The notes under the pieces were generated by a model. The model did no database searches and was not told the DNA's origin. It saw only the letters and a program-made list of their open reading frames with translations. Source: a virus. Taken from it: a stretch of DNA of 57,775 nt. Every line of letters begins with the position of its first letter. The stretch's first letter is position 1. The stretch spans positions 1 to 57,775 of IMG/VR virus record IMGVR_UViG_3300033996_000257; one strand, given 5' to 3'. Both the position numbers and the translations under genes were made by a program. Below, in pieces: positions 31,356 to 39,874 of this stretch.

Positions 31356-32879
31356 TTACTGCATCTTCATCAGTGCCAACTCAGCCAGTCCGGCTGGGCG
31401 CTTCTTGATGTCTTTGGCCGAGCCGCCCTTTGCTCCGGGGGAACCAAATGTTTTGTACGCGCCATACGCAGTTGTGCCTGCTCCTGCCAACTGAGACAGT
31501 GCCGACGGAGGGGCTTGGTACGTCTGTACGGTGGAGGACTGCATGGGCAAACCGCGCAACAAGTTGTTCATATTGGCCAACTGCATCATTGGGTACTGCT
31601 GGGCAGTGCCGTAGTCTTGAACTTGCTGGTTGATCTTGGCCTGTTCCAACGCTTGCTGTTGACCACCCAACTGGTTCTGCAACTGGATGTTGCCAACACG
31701 TTGACCGTAAATGTTTTGACCAATATTGCCCAACTGACCTGCGCCAGACAAAGCAGTTTGTAGCCCTTGCATACCCAAACCCGCACCGTATTGGCGTGAC
31801 TGCTCGGCAGCTTGCTGACCGGCTAAGCCGTACTGAGCCCTCAACTGCGCCGCGTTCATCCCCTGACCTGCACCATACTGGCGAGATTGTTCAGCCATTT
31901 GCTGGGCATTCATGCCCATTTGCTGGTTGGCCAACTGCGCTTGGAGGTTTTGACCGGAGCCAAGCTGTTGAATGCCGAGGTTAGCCGCAAGGTTCTGCGA
32001 GCCTACGTTGTAGCCCATACCTTGATTGGCAAGAGCTGCCTGCATCCGCTGAGCTTGGTCGGCGTTGTACTGTTGTTGGGCTTGGCCGTAGGCTGACTGA
32101 AGCCCCTGCGCTTGGATGTCGCCCTGTTGTTGTGCCAGATTACGTGCAGCTTCGGCATCCAAAATGGCTTGACGAGCGCCACCAAACGCACCAGACTTAA
32201 CCGCTTGAGCCCCGCGCTGAGTACCAGCAATATCCGCCTGACGTTGCGCTTCCCGTTGCTGGATGCCAACCACCGACTGCATGTACGGAGACATGTACTG
32301 CTCGGCGGCTTGCTGACCAAACTGCTGAGACTGCACATCCTGCGGGCCTTGCATTTGATAATTTTGCAGTGCCGGGCCTTGTACATTCGCGGCGTTGAAT
32401 TGCCCTGTTTGATAATCGCCGGGGGCTTGGAACTGATTACCAAACTGCCCTGTCTGATACTGGGTGTTCATTGCCCGGTTCATAGCATCCGTGGTGGCGG
32501 TAGCCGCTTGTCCCATTTCTGGAGACACGCCCAAATTAGCAGCGCCATAGAAAGACTGCTCTTGCATGGGGCTGAACCCAGCAAAATACGCGTTGGGGTC
32601 TTGACTGAACGGGGTGTACGGCTTGATGCCGGTAGGTGTCATCTCCCCGGTTTCTGGATCGGTGTCGTAATTAAAAAGCTGTTGCTGGGCAGCGCCAAGC
32701 ATTGTCTCTACATACGGACGTGCGTACTCGGGGATGTTTGTCTGAGTAACTTCTGATTTTGTTGGGCCACCACCGCCGCCACCGCCATAAACAATGCGGC
32801 CAGCTTCTTTGCGCGTAACGGCTTCTCCAAGAGGCTCTCCCAAAGCATACAGTTCGCGTCGTGAATATTGGGTCTTCAT
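31356..32879 (-). CDS. Gln/Ala/Gly-rich virion protein with short repeats (507 aa)
   Basis: After an N-terminal region with seven glycines in a row (near residue 31) and IPEYARPYVETMLGAAQQQLF, the protein becomes very rich in Gln, Ala, Gly and Asn. AEQSRQYGAG occurs twice and TGQFGNQF/TGQFNAAN-type units repeat earlier. Such helical or disordered Gln-rich proteins are usual among podovirus internal core proteins. It is translationally coupled (ATGA) to the GNAT-like gene downstream of it. Function in DNA ejection is inferred from context. Confidence 0.7.
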   Translation of the reverse strand: MKTQYSRRELYALGEPLGEAVTRKEAGRIVYGGGGGGGPTKSEVTQTNIPEYARPYVETMLGAAQQQLFNYDTDPETGEMTPTGIKPYTPFSQDPNAYFAGFSPMQEQSFYGAANLGVSPEMGQAATATTDAMNRAMNTQYQTGQFGNQFQAPGDYQTGQFNAANVQGPALQNYQMQGPQDVQSQQFGQQAAEQYMSPYMQSVVGIQQREAQRQADIAGTQRGAQAVKSGAFGGARQAILDAEAARNLAQQQGDIQAQGLQSAYGQAQQQYNADQAQRMQAALANQGMGYNVGSQNLAANLGIQQLGSGQNLQAQLANQQMGMNAQQMAEQSRQYGAGQGMNAAQLRAQYGLAGQQAAEQSRQYGAGLGMQGLQTALSGAGQLGNIGQNIYGQRVGNIQLQNQLGGQQQALEQAKINQQVQDYGTAQQYPMMQLANMNNLLRGLPMQSSTVQTYQAPPSALSQLAGAGTTAYGAYKTFGSPGAKGGSAKDIKKRPAGLAELALMKMQ

Positions 32880-33301
32880 ATTTTTACCTCTACGATTGCA
32901 TATCGTTCTACAAAGCCAAGCTTTTCACTCAGCCGCACCATCGACGGGCGCATTGCTCCTTGAAGTTTTGTGGCCCCAAAGCCTTTAAGGACTTGCTTAA
33001 AAGCGGACAAAACTTCCTCGTTGACCATCATGTTTCCACCCATTGTTGTGACAAATGCCACCCTGTCATTGGGGTAGTTTTGAAACAGCACAGTGGCCGC
33101 ACCCTGCACTACATTTTCCTCGTTCACTGCGGCAAACAATTGCCACAAGCCCTTGGCCAAATACACTTTTATCTGGTCAGTTGTGTAGTCGTCGCCCCCA
33201 AACTTTTCTGCGGAAGCAACGTGACTCTCTACCAGCGGCCATGTTTGCGCTACGTACTCGACGGGGATGTGCTGGATACTTATGGGCATATTGGTGCTCA
33301 C
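32876..33301 (-). CDS. GNAT-like protein, copy 2 of a tandem pair (141 aa)
   Basis: The product contains QTWPLVESHVASA, GAATVLFQNYPNDRVAFVTTMGG and a C-terminal LSEKLGFVERYAIVEV strand-helix-strand, a pattern consistent with the GNAT acetyltransferase fold. The neighbouring gene encodes a related protein with the same block order. The frame opens with GTG at 33301, overlapping the upstream stop; ATG at 33289 is an alternative. A canonical acetyl-CoA loop (Q/RxxGxG/A) is not obvious, so a structural role using this fold is equally possible. Confidence 0.65.
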   Translation of the reverse strand: MSTNMPISIQHIPVEYVAQTWPLVESHVASAEKFGGDDYTTDQIKVYLAKGLWQLFAAVNEENVVQGAATVLFQNYPNDRVAFVTTMGGNMMVNEEVLSAFKQVLKGFGATKLQGAMRPSMVRLSEKLGFVERYAIVEVKI

Positions 33302-33705
33302 AGCGCAATGCGCATGACTTGGTGGGTGTTTTCCATGCCCATCTTTTCATACATCTGTACCAACGTACCTTTGGCCCAACACTGGGCCTTTGTAGCACCT
33401 TGCAGGCGCATCCATTGTTTGGCATCGTCAAAAACATAATCCCTGACAATACCTTTACCACCCATAAGATTCACATGCGCAACTCGTTCGCGGGGGTAGT
33501 CAATAAACTCCACAGTAACCGCGCCAGTAATGCCTTCCTCTGGCTCTTCCCACACCAAAAGAAACGTTTTCCCCGTGCGCACAGAGTACTCAACTTGATC
33601 TATCGTAATCAAATCAGGGTCTAAATCAATTGCCTTCTGAAGCATTGGGGCGGCAATAGGCCACACTTGTGGCAATTCATTTGGGCGGATTTGATACAGC
33701 GGCAT
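33298..33705 (-). CDS. GNAT-like protein, copy 1 of a tandem pair (135 aa)
   Basis: The sequence shares with its downstream neighbour the order QVWPIAAPMLQKA, TIDQVEYSVRTGK, GAVTVEFIDYPRERVAHVNLMGGKG, GATKAQ and MYEKMGM, showing an ancient tandem duplication. The fold looks GNAT-like. Pairs of such proteins occur in podovirus late regions between connector and internal virion genes. Catalysis is uncertain, since the acetyl-CoA-binding loop is not clearly recognisable. Confidence 0.65.
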   Translation of the reverse strand: MPLYQIRPNELPQVWPIAAPMLQKAIDLDPDLITIDQVEYSVRTGKTFLLVWEEPEEGITGAVTVEFIDYPRERVAHVNLMGGKGIVRDYVFDDAKQWMRLQGATKAQCWAKGTLVQMYEKMGMENTHQVMRIAL

Positions 33706-33706
33706 G

Positions 33707-35023
33707 TTATGCGGGCATCAGTTTGGACGCGTTAATCTGCTTGCCTTGGGCTTTCTTGCCTGTGCGGGCTTGGCGCACTCTGTCCATCATCTTGTACAAC
33801 TGCTTGGCTCCGGCTTCAGACGAGCCATTACCGAGGTGGGAAACCACGTCGGCAGGAATCACAAACTCTTCGTTGGCCAAGCGGGCGGGTTGCTTATTTG
33901 CAATTGTTGCGGGGATGTTGTCAGACATGCCATCGCCCGGGCCTTTGAGCATCCGGCCACCATCAGAGTAGCCGCCCAAATCAGCAATACCGCCACCAGC
34001 AAACTGCATCTCGCCAGTCATAGGGTTAACACCAGTATCCGATGCGCCGGTCAGCACGTTGCGGGAGATAGGTTGCTGGTAGGGGGTGGCGTATGCGCCT
34101 TTGTTGATGTCGGCCATTGGGTAGCCTGTGTTGGCTCCGATAGCGTTCTGGTCTGACATCAACTCAACCACACCACCACCCGCCATGCGGTAGTCTTTGT
34201 ATACGGGTTTGTACGGGGTCGGCGGTGTAACTGTGCCGGGCACATATCGGCTGGGGTCGTACTTAAACTTGCTCAGCGGGCCGTCGTATTCTTCGTCTTC
34301 ATCTTCGCCGCCTTTGCCTTTTTTGCCCTTGCCCAGCAAATTCATGGCGTTCATGCCCATCGACAGGGACTGCATTTTGTTGTTCTTGATGTAGTCCAGT
34401 GCCGTATCTAGCATGCCGGGCTTTGCGGCGGCGGGCGGGGCTGCTGCACTTGTGTATGCAGAACTGCCGCTAGGGAAAGCGGTTGGGGGTGCTGCTGAAG
34501 CTGCGTATGCGCTACTTGTTGCTTCAGGAACAAGTTGAGGCGCTTGCGCCACCAGCTCTTGGGCTACTGGCGCGGCTTGTTTGTATGCGTTAAACGCATG
34601 TTGCATCCCTGCGTCAGTGATTGGGGGCGCTGATGCTTGAGCAACCTGTCCTAAATTCTGGGCATTGGCCACAATATCTGTAGCGGGGTTGACCATTTGG
34701 GCAATTTGAGCTTCGCTAAGCATGCCCGGCATCGCGCTGTTTAACAATGATGTACCTTGCGCAGTGGTCAAGCCTGTCAATGCAGGCGTGACGGCAGGAG
34801 CTAAAGTGCCAGCCAAACTCGCTGCTTGTGGCAAAGCTGCCAAACCGTTCATTACTGTGGGGGTAATAGCCGCGCCCAGAGTGGGCAAGCCCATCATCAT
34901 GCTAGTGCCCGCAACTTCACTCAACAACGTGGCTGTGCCGATTTCCGCTCCAACAGAAGCAAGAGCGGCAGGAGCCACAGTTTCTGCTGCTGCGGCCATG
35001 AACATTGGTTCAAATCCAGACAT
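33707..35023 (-). CDS. Virion-associated protein with AGGG motifs (438 aa)
   Basis: The N-terminal 200 residues are Ala/Thr/Pro-rich and hydrophobic (MFMAAAAETVAPAALASVGAE). A lysine-glycine KGKKGKGGEDEDEE patch follows, then YRMAGGGVVEL and QFAGGGIADLGG motifs, and a C-terminal ordered block (GMSDNIPATIANKQPARL, NEEFVIPADVVSHLGNG). That last block is familiar from late proteins of metagenomic podoviruses. It is likely an internal or ejection protein and shares its Gly-Gly motif with several neighbours. Confidence 0.7.
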   Translation of the reverse strand: MSGFEPMFMAAAAETVAPAALASVGAEIGTATLLSEVAGTSMMMGLPTLGAAITPTVMNGLAALPQAASLAGTLAPAVTPALTGLTTAQGTSLLNSAMPGMLSEAQIAQMVNPATDIVANAQNLGQVAQASAPPITDAGMQHAFNAYKQAAPVAQELVAQAPQLVPEATSSAYAASAAPPTAFPSGSSAYTSAAAPPAAAKPGMLDTALDYIKNNKMQSLSMGMNAMNLLGKGKKGKGGEDEDEEYDGPLSKFKYDPSRYVPGTVTPPTPYKPVYKDYRMAGGGVVELMSDQNAIGANTGYPMADINKGAYATPYQQPISRNVLTGASDTGVNPMTGEMQFAGGGIADLGGYSDGGRMLKGPGDGMSDNIPATIANKQPARLANEEFVIPADVVSHLGNGSSEAGAKQLYKMMDRVRQARTGKKAQGKQINASKLMPA

Positions 35024-35079
35024 ATTTACCTCGCGAACTGGGGGTGGTTGATCGTATCATGTTGCCGCCTTGTGAACAA

Positions 35080-35406
35080 CTAGACTTTAATGCGCAAGGG
35101 GTAGCTTGTAGCCGTGCCGCCAGAGGTGTCGTAGTACACATCGCCGGGGCGAAGATTGGCAAAATCAGCTTGGGTTGGCAGGCTGATTTTTGTTCCGCCG
35201 GGGGTTGCGGGGTCAGGTTGCGCAAAGGTCATTGCCGTCACAACCCCTGTAGTGCCGACACCTTGAGACGCAAATATGGCTGGAGATGCGTTGTTTAACT
35301 GGGTGAAATAAAGCCGGAGGACGTTTGCAAACTGCTCCATAAACCTAGCGTCGTACTCAACAGGCGCGGCAGGTAGGCGGGGTTGCGTTGTGTTCTTTAA
35401 ACCCAT
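35080..35406 (-). CDS. Conserved late hypothetical protein (108 aa)
   Basis: The product starts MGLKNTTQPRLPAAPVEYDARFMEQFANVLRLYFTQL and ends with a strand-rich region containing RPGDVYYDTSGG. It lies immediately downstream of the large tail protein gene with only two bases between them. Small proteins of this pattern recur next to that gene in related phages. A structural role at the tail or head interface is likely. A 56-base gap without clear signals follows. Confidence 0.65.
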   Translation of the reverse strand: MGLKNTTQPRLPAAPVEYDARFMEQFANVLRLYFTQLNNASPAIFASQGVGTTGVVTAMTFAQPDPATPGGTKISLPTQADFANLRPGDVYYDTSGGTATSYPLRIKV

Positions 35407-35408
35407 GC

Positions 35409-37610
35409 TTATCTCCGGCCATCAGGGCGTGTGTCAATTCGGGGGACGCCCAACTGCCAAGCTACACCCAAGTCGTTGGACACAATTTTGAACGCCATCT
35501 GACGGCCACGGATGCGCACAAACACCTGCTCAGTAAACTGCTGCACGGTAAAGTACCGCTGGTTCTGGTAGTTTTGTGTACTGGTTACAGTTGGAGCGTC
35601 TGCTGTGCCGTAGTTTGTACCGGGGAACTGGCGCGGGCGCACAGTGAAATCCAACGATGGGTTGTTCACCGTCGAGCCATCAAACGTCACATCGGGAATG
35701 ATACGAGTAACCAACCCAAAATTGTGCCCGTCACCAATGTCAAAGTCAGAGGACTGAACATAAGACTCAATAGCCGTCGGAGGGTTTGTTGTGCCATCAT
35801 CTGTGCCGTTCTCATGGTAGATCAGTTGGCCGTTGTAACCCGCCGCAATTGGCGTTGCCCGCAAGGGCGAGTCCAACCAGTATGTCCGCGCCAAAGTGCC
35901 GTAGTACCAAGTGCGCTCAAGGTGGTTGAAGATGACATACTTGTCCACAGTGGTTGAATTGGCAGAGCAGTAGAACCACCAGATTTCGTTGTAGCCCTCG
36001 TTGGTGCTGGCAAAGAACTGGAAAGACTGTGTGAGGTTGATGTCGTTGTACACATACTGGCGCAATGAGCAGGGCAGTGTCTCCACACGACCTGAGTACA
36101 TATAGAACTTGTCTGTACCCATCCAATAGGTCACGTTGTTGGCTGTAGCTACAGCATTTGGCCCGGCGATAGATATGTTGTTACCCATCAACTGGAAGCC
36201 CCACACATACGGTGGGCCAAGGTACTGCATGGAATAGATGGCGGAATCCGTTACCACCAAAATTTCTTGTCGTGTTTGTATAGCCGTAATTATTTGAGAC
36301 CCATCACTCAGGGTGTAGCTGCCTGCTTGGTTGGTGATTGCTGGAGCCCATGTGGCAATTGATTCTTGGTCAGACCAACGAATCAACATTGGATTTTGCA
36401 CAGTGCTGCCGTAGTCCGTGCAGCCAAAAGCAAGGACAAACCGCGACGAGTCGGACACCATCACAATGCTGGCAATAGTCGGGCAGGAAGAATCAATTGA
36501 AAGTGATCCTGCTTTGGTCACCACTGTGGCGCTTGGGCCAAGCAACTGCCCACGGTTAAATGTGTTTGGCGAAGCCGCATTGGCCCAGTAATACAGTGCG
36601 CCGCCGCGAGGATTGAACACCAAGTCCTCGCCAAAATTAGCCTGACTCCAAAGCCGCAGTTGTACCCCAACTCCTTGGCCAGCCGGTGCTGGAGAGCCCC
36701 AACCAGTGAAGGTAGTAGCCTGCACAACTGCTGCGTTATCAGCATGGGAAGCGGCTGCGCCTGAGCCCGGTGTACCACTGACACCGCGAGTACAGCCTGT
36801 AAATGTTGTGCCGGTTGTTCCGGTATAGGTGATTGTTTCTGAGTCAATCAACAGTGTGCCGGTCGGCGTAGAAAATCCTGCTGTTGAATCAACCGTGATT
36901 GTGGTGACGGCATTATTTATAGCCCCATTAAGCTGGTTTGTTGCAGTGCCCGTAATCAAACCGCCCCAAGTACCCGCGCCCCAGCCTACGTTCTGGGTAA
37001 ATATATCGTTGCCGGATGTAATCTGATACGTACCGACAACGGATGCCCCGCCATCCCCAGAGTCTCCTGCGGCAGCATTAACCGAAGCGGTGATGGTGTA
37101 GGTGTTGGAACTCAGGTACGTGATCTGAAACTCGGCGTTCAAAACGGTGGCGGTAATATTGCCACCCAAAGAAACTGCGCCGCTGTAGGTTACAAAGTCC
37201 CCAGTCTGAGCGCCGTGGCCCGGGTCGGTGACTGTAATCACTGGAGAACCATTGGTAGCGGCAAACGTAACTTCACCAGCAGTCGTGGTAGTTCGGATGG
37301 GGGTTACATCATAGACATTACCGCCTGTGCCGTTCTGGATGTAGTACTTGAGGTTGGTGCCCAGCGCCAGCAGGTTGTAGCCCGCCAGATTTAACCAATT
37401 CCACATGGCGCGACACACGCCCCAGTAGTCTCCGGCTGGCGGCTGCAAGGCAGATGCGTTTGCGCCGTTATCTAAAACCCAACCGCCGATTTTTTCGGGG
37501 TAGCCAGAACGAAACCGAACTTTGTCAGACTCAAACCATCCGCCCTCGTTGGCCAGTGTCGTGCCTTCGCGGTTGATGCCGGGTCTAAATTCAAGTTTCT
37601 GTAATGGCAT
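35409..37610 (-). CDS. Large tail/connector protein, beta-rich (733 aa)
   Basis: The sequence begins PLQKLEFRPGINREGTTLAN, then GGWFESDKVRFRSGYPEKIGGW, and ends with RGRQMAFKIVSNDLGVAWQLGVPRIDTRPDGRR, features I know from large beta-propeller-like podovirus tail proteins comparable in role to P22 gp10 or T7 gp12. Residues of about 215-290 are an inserted domain (ITVDSTAGF, GTLLIDSETITYTG, FTGCTRGVSGT, SHADNAAV) also present in the protein at 48105. It probably forms the tail tube or closes the portal channel. Confidence 0.75.
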   Translation of the reverse strand: MPLQKLEFRPGINREGTTLANEGGWFESDKVRFRSGYPEKIGGWVLDNGANASALQPPAGDYWGVCRAMWNWLNLAGYNLLALGTNLKYYIQNGTGGNVYDVTPIRTTTTAGEVTFAATNGSPVITVTDPGHGAQTGDFVTYSGAVSLGGNITATVLNAEFQITYLSSNTYTITASVNAAAGDSGDGGASVVGTYQITSGNDIFTQNVGWGAGTWGGLITGTATNQLNGAINNAVTTITVDSTAGFSTPTGTLLIDSETITYTGTTGTTFTGCTRGVSGTPGSGAAASHADNAAVVQATTFTGWGSPAPAGQGVGVQLRLWSQANFGEDLVFNPRGGALYYWANAASPNTFNRGQLLGPSATVVTKAGSLSIDSSCPTIASIVMVSDSSRFVLAFGCTDYGSTVQNPMLIRWSDQESIATWAPAITNQAGSYTLSDGSQIITAIQTRQEILVVTDSAIYSMQYLGPPYVWGFQLMGNNISIAGPNAVATANNVTYWMGTDKFYMYSGRVETLPCSLRQYVYNDINLTQSFQFFASTNEGYNEIWWFYCSANSTTVDKYVIFNHLERTWYYGTLARTYWLDSPLRATPIAAGYNGQLIYHENGTDDGTTNPPTAIESYVQSSDFDIGDGHNFGLVTRIIPDVTFDGSTVNNPSLDFTVRPRQFPGTNYGTADAPTVTSTQNYQNQRYFTVQQFTEQVFVRIRGRQMAFKIVSNDLGVAWQLGVPRIDTRPDGRR

Positions 37611-37621
37611 TTTTGGCTCGC

Positions 37622-38086
37622 TTAAGCTACAAGACCGGGAAGATACTGTGTTTTACCAGCTACCTTGGTCGCAGTCAATTCTTGCTTTTTCAGGTTGTTC
37701 GGGTCGTACGACACATGAACCCACCCGCTATCAGGGATGCCGGGGGTGTAAAACTCCAGAATTAACTGCGTGTAGTCCAGATTATCCATGATCCACTGCG
37801 CCAAGTCAGCATTTGCGACACCGGGAATCTCAATATCGGCTGCTTGGCCCTTGCAGTGGTCAGAAGTCTTGGAGCCGCCCACAGCCGCATTTGACTCGGG
37901 ACTGCGGTAGCCTGAGTTCACCTTCACGCCCTTGCCGTAGTGGTCGCGCACGGGCTGAAGGACTTTCTCGCACAACAGGCGCAGGCTCGCAGTCTCGGCT
38001 TCGCCGGGGGTGTTATCCAAGTCCAGACGCAAAGCGGTCTCAGATTTGGTCAGTTCGTGGAGGGAAAAGTTAGCGGTCAGGTTCAT
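37622..38086 (-). CDS. Peptidase M15-type endolysin or D,D-carboxypeptidase
   Basis: The 154-residue protein has the M15A signature: SGYRSPESNAAVGG, then S-D-H77-CKGQAAD84-IE, and W-V-H124-V near the end, giving the His-Asp-His zinc site. The N-terminal NFSLHELTKSETALRLDLDN is typical of phage M15 enzymes. It would cleave peptidoglycan cross-bridges at lysis. It has no signal peptide, so release by a holin is required; it adjoins spanin and holin candidates with four-base overlaps. Confidence 0.88.
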   Translation of the reverse strand: MNLTANFSLHELTKSETALRLDLDNTPGEAETASLRLLCEKVLQPVRDHYGKGVKVNSGYRSPESNAAVGGSKTSDHCKGQAADIEIPGVANADLAQWIMDNLDYTQLILEFYTPGIPDSGWVHVSYDPNNLKKQELTATKVAGKTQYLPGLVA

Positions 38087-38532
38087 TGGGCGCTCCTAGC
38101 GTTGTTGTAAAGGGTGATGCAGGCGTTGAGCTTTTCAATGGCTCGGTTGCCTTCGTCGGTTATGGCGACAAGAGCTTTAGCAGTCTCTCGGTCAAGTTCG
38201 GCTGATGCTTCTCCTCCACTATCTCCTGTGGGAGTGGCGGGATCTGGGGAGGCTGGTACGGGGCAGGTCGTTTTGACGCGCAGCTTGAGAGCGCCAGAAT
38301 CAATAGCAGCATCGCGCTGCTGTGTAGCAAGTTTGGCTTTTTCATGCGTCTTCCTCAATGCTTCAGCAGTGGTGGTTACGGCAGCGGCTAGAGCCTGTTC
38401 CTTGGCCCGTGCTTCGGTGTTCAGGCGGTCAACCTCGGCCTGTTGAATTTCTCTCTCAACATACTTGCCGTAGAAATACCCGCCGCCGAAGGTCAGCAGC
38501 AAGGCAATCAATCCAGAGAGTAAACCTTTCAT
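38083..38532 (-). CDS. Rz: Rz-like inner-membrane spanin (i-spanin)
   Basis: The 149-residue protein begins with a short N-terminal transmembrane anchor (LLSGLIALLLTFGGGYFYGKY), followed by a periplasmic coiled coil (VEREIQQAEVDRLNTEARAKEQAL) and a Pro-containing C-terminal region with two cysteines. This is the topology of Rz. A lipoprotein gene is nested within it in another frame, as in lambda Rz/Rz1. Together they would fuse inner and outer membranes at the final step of lysis, showing a Gram-negative host. Confidence 0.85.
   Translation of the reverse strand: MKGLLSGLIALLLTFGGGYFYGKYVEREIQQAEVDRLNTEARAKEQALAAAVTTTAEALRKTHEKAKLATQQRDAAIDSGALKLRVKTTCPVPASPDPATPTGDSGGEASAELDRETAKALVAITDEGNRAIEKLNACITLYNNARSAQ
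38160..38345 (-). CDS. Rz1: Rz1-like outer-membrane lipoprotein spanin, nested
   Basis: The 61-residue product has a signal sequence MKKPNLLHSSAMLLLILALSS ending in the lipobox L-S-S-C22. The mature part is about 40 residues, proline-rich (APYQPPQIPPLPQE) like other Rz1 proteins. The gene lies entirely inside the Rz-like gene in a different frame, the classic embedded arrangement. It should be lipidated and sorted to the outer membrane, where it binds the i-spanin. Confidence 0.87.
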   Translation of the reverse strand: MKKPNLLHSSAMLLLILALSSCASKRPAPYQPPQIPPLPQEIVEEKHQPNLTERLLKLLSP

Positions 38533-38852
38533 GGCTTGGGTGGCTCATCGTTGTCGTTAGCTTCGGCCTTGGCTACCGCATTGGCTACAGCTTTAATACC
38601 TGACCGACCTGCCACTCCGCCCAGAACGCCAGTGATGAACACCATGATGGTGCTAATCTGGCTTGTGTAAATCTTGTCGATTGGGGCCATGCCGGACATG
38701 GGTTGGGTGACGTAGGTCACCGAGTACAGGAACATGGCCATCGCTCCGAGCAGGATGCTGACCAGCACCACAATCACGAAAGCCCAGACACGCACCTCAA
38801 TCTCTTCGGCGGTCAGGCGGTTGTTTGTTTTGTAGGCAACAGTAGGCATCAC
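38529..38852 (-). CDS. Two-helix membrane protein, candidate holin
   Basis: The 107-residue protein has two predicted transmembrane helices, about residues 23-46 (VWAFVIVVLVSILLGAMAMFLY) and 67-88 (TIMVFITGVLGGVAG), an acidic N-terminal TAEEIEVR and a charged C-terminal tail. It sits between the spanin and lipoprotein genes with four-base overlaps, as a class II holin would. A second holin-like protein is encoded at 51290, so which one triggers lysis is uncertain. Confidence 0.65.
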   Translation of the reverse strand: MMPTVAYKTNNRLTAEEIEVRVWAFVIVVLVSILLGAMAMFLYSVTYVTQPMSGMAPIDKIYTSQISTIMVFITGVLGGVAGRSGIKAVANAVAKAEANDNDEPPKP

Positions 38853-39031
38853 TTTTTCTCCTGTTCAGGTTTAACAAGTTGTTCGGGGCAAGTGCCAGTG
38901 GCAGTACAGATCGGGGGCTTGCACTCGGGGTTATTCCAGTTTGTCGGGTCTTGGCAAGCGTAACGGAAACGGTCTTCGCACCCGATCAAATACAGGGTTA
39001 TCAGAAATAGTATCGCTAGGCTTCTTTTCAC
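38849..39031 (-). CDS. Small lipoprotein with cysteine-rich tail
   Basis: With GTG at 39031 the product starts MKRSLAILFLITLYLIG and reaches a lipobox at L-I-G-C18. AAAGGGAAAAAC upstream favours this start; a GTG at 39052 would add seven residues. The mature part contains four further cysteines (YACQDPTNWNN, ECKPPICTATGTCPE), a block recurring in small phage lipoproteins. The gene begins inside the upstream membrane-protein gene in another frame, an arrangement reminiscent of overlapping spanins. Disulphide bonding in the periplasm is likely. Confidence 0.7.
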   Translation of the reverse strand: MKRSLAILFLITLYLIGCEDRFRYACQDPTNWNNPECKPPICTATGTCPEQLVKPEQEKK

Positions 39032-39302
39032 GTTTTTCCCTTTCAATTTCACGCCTTAACCGCTCAAGCTTCTCAGTTTGCGTCTTCACTTCATGCTTGG
39101 CTTCCAAGATGTCCAAGTACAACATCCCGAGCACTGGGAGCATGAGGGCGACCAACACACAAGCAGCAATCCAGCCCATCACGTCTTCCCCAAACGACTG
39201 ACGAACAGGAGCCACAACCACAGGTAAAGGAGGAATAGGATAGTCGCTACGAGATACGCCGACTTTGCTTGGAAGTTTCTTTTTTCCTCCCGTCGTTGCC
39301 AT
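38931..39302 (-). CDS. Membrane protein with periplasmic-type coiled coil (123 aa)
   Basis: A proline-containing N-terminus is followed by a transmembrane helix (WIAACVLVALMLPVLGMLYL, about residues 44-63) and a charged coiled coil (EVKTQTEKLERLRREIEREKR), then a Pro/Arg-rich tail. It overlaps the gene before it by about 124 bases and the lipoprotein gene after it by about 100 bases, each in another frame. The long cytoplasmic-looking N-terminus differs from Rz. It could be a second spanin-like or antiholin-like component. Confidence 0.6.
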   Translation of the reverse strand: MATTGGKKKLPSKVGVSRSDYPIPPLPVVVAPVRQSFGEDVMGWIAACVLVALMLPVLGMLYLDILEAKHEVKTQTEKLERLRREIEREKREKKPSDTISDNPVFDRVRRPFPLRLPRPDKLE

Positions 39303-39874
39303 TGCTTGTACCTCTCCTGCGCCTCTTCCTTCAACCTTGCCTTTTCCTGCTCCTCCTGTATCACGCCACGCATCTCAAACACTTTGGAATACAGCGCACC
39401 CATTTCTGGTGGGGACTGATAAACCATCGTTTCCCTGATTGTCACTTCCAACGCAGCCATCTGGTCTTGAGCCATAACCCTCTTCAGGGCTGCTTCCATC
39501 AAGTTGGCATTGGGGTCGTAGACAGTCTGGCTCTTTTCTTCCTCCTGCCTTATGTGCGCCGCCAACTGCTCTTGCAGCTTGAAGAACTCAGTAAGCTGGC
39601 TGACAACATCCGCCATGACTTTGGATTCGTCAACAGCAACGTACTTTTCCTTCTTTTTCGCCACAGGCTTGGGCGTGGCAGGGGCGGGGGTTCCGCCAAA
39701 CATCTTGGCAAGTTTGCCCCAGAACCCATGAACTTCCTTGGCGATCCCAACAGCTTCATCAACTGTAGCCTTGACCTCCATGAAAGAAGTCTTGGCCTGC
39801 TTGTAAAGCTCGCACCCTTCCTTGATGGCGGCAACACAAGCATTTGCAGCAAAGAGGATGCTGATCGGATCAAT
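39179..39874 (-). CDS. Tail-anchored helical protein with probable ATT start (231 aa)
   Basis: The first ATG in frame is at 39781, but coding clearly continues upstream: residues read DPISILFAANACVAAIKEG before it, the N-terminal style of this phage family. The open frame begins after a TAA, and ATT at 39874-39872 lies six bases behind a perfect GGAG. No ATG, GTG or TTG exists in between. The middle contains charged coiled coils (QTVYDPNANLMEAALKRV) and the C-terminus one transmembrane helix (YLVATILFLLYLWLWLLF). Probably a lysis-region or virion membrane protein; function unknown. Confidence 0.65.
   Translation of the reverse strand: MDPISILFAANACVAAIKEGCELYKQAKTSFMEVKATVDEAVGIAKEVHGFWGKLAKMFGGTPAPATPKPVAKKKEKYVAVDESKVMADVVSQLTEFFKLQEQLAAHIRQEEEKSQTVYDPNANLMEAALKRVMAQDQMAALEVTIRETMVYQSPPEMGALYSKVFEMRGVIQEEQEKARLKEEAQERYKQWQRREEKRNFQAKSAYLVATILFLLYLWLWLLFVSRLGKT

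Noticed and set aside
35000-35020. GGTTCAAATCC resembling a tRNA T-arm
   Set aside because: It lies in the first codons of the 438-residue late protein on the minus strand, and no acceptor stem or anticodon arm could be formed around it.
36829-37026. Open frames antisense to the large tail protein
   Set aside because: They have no ribosome site, are shadowed by a long well-supported gene on the other strand and show no recognisable protein features.
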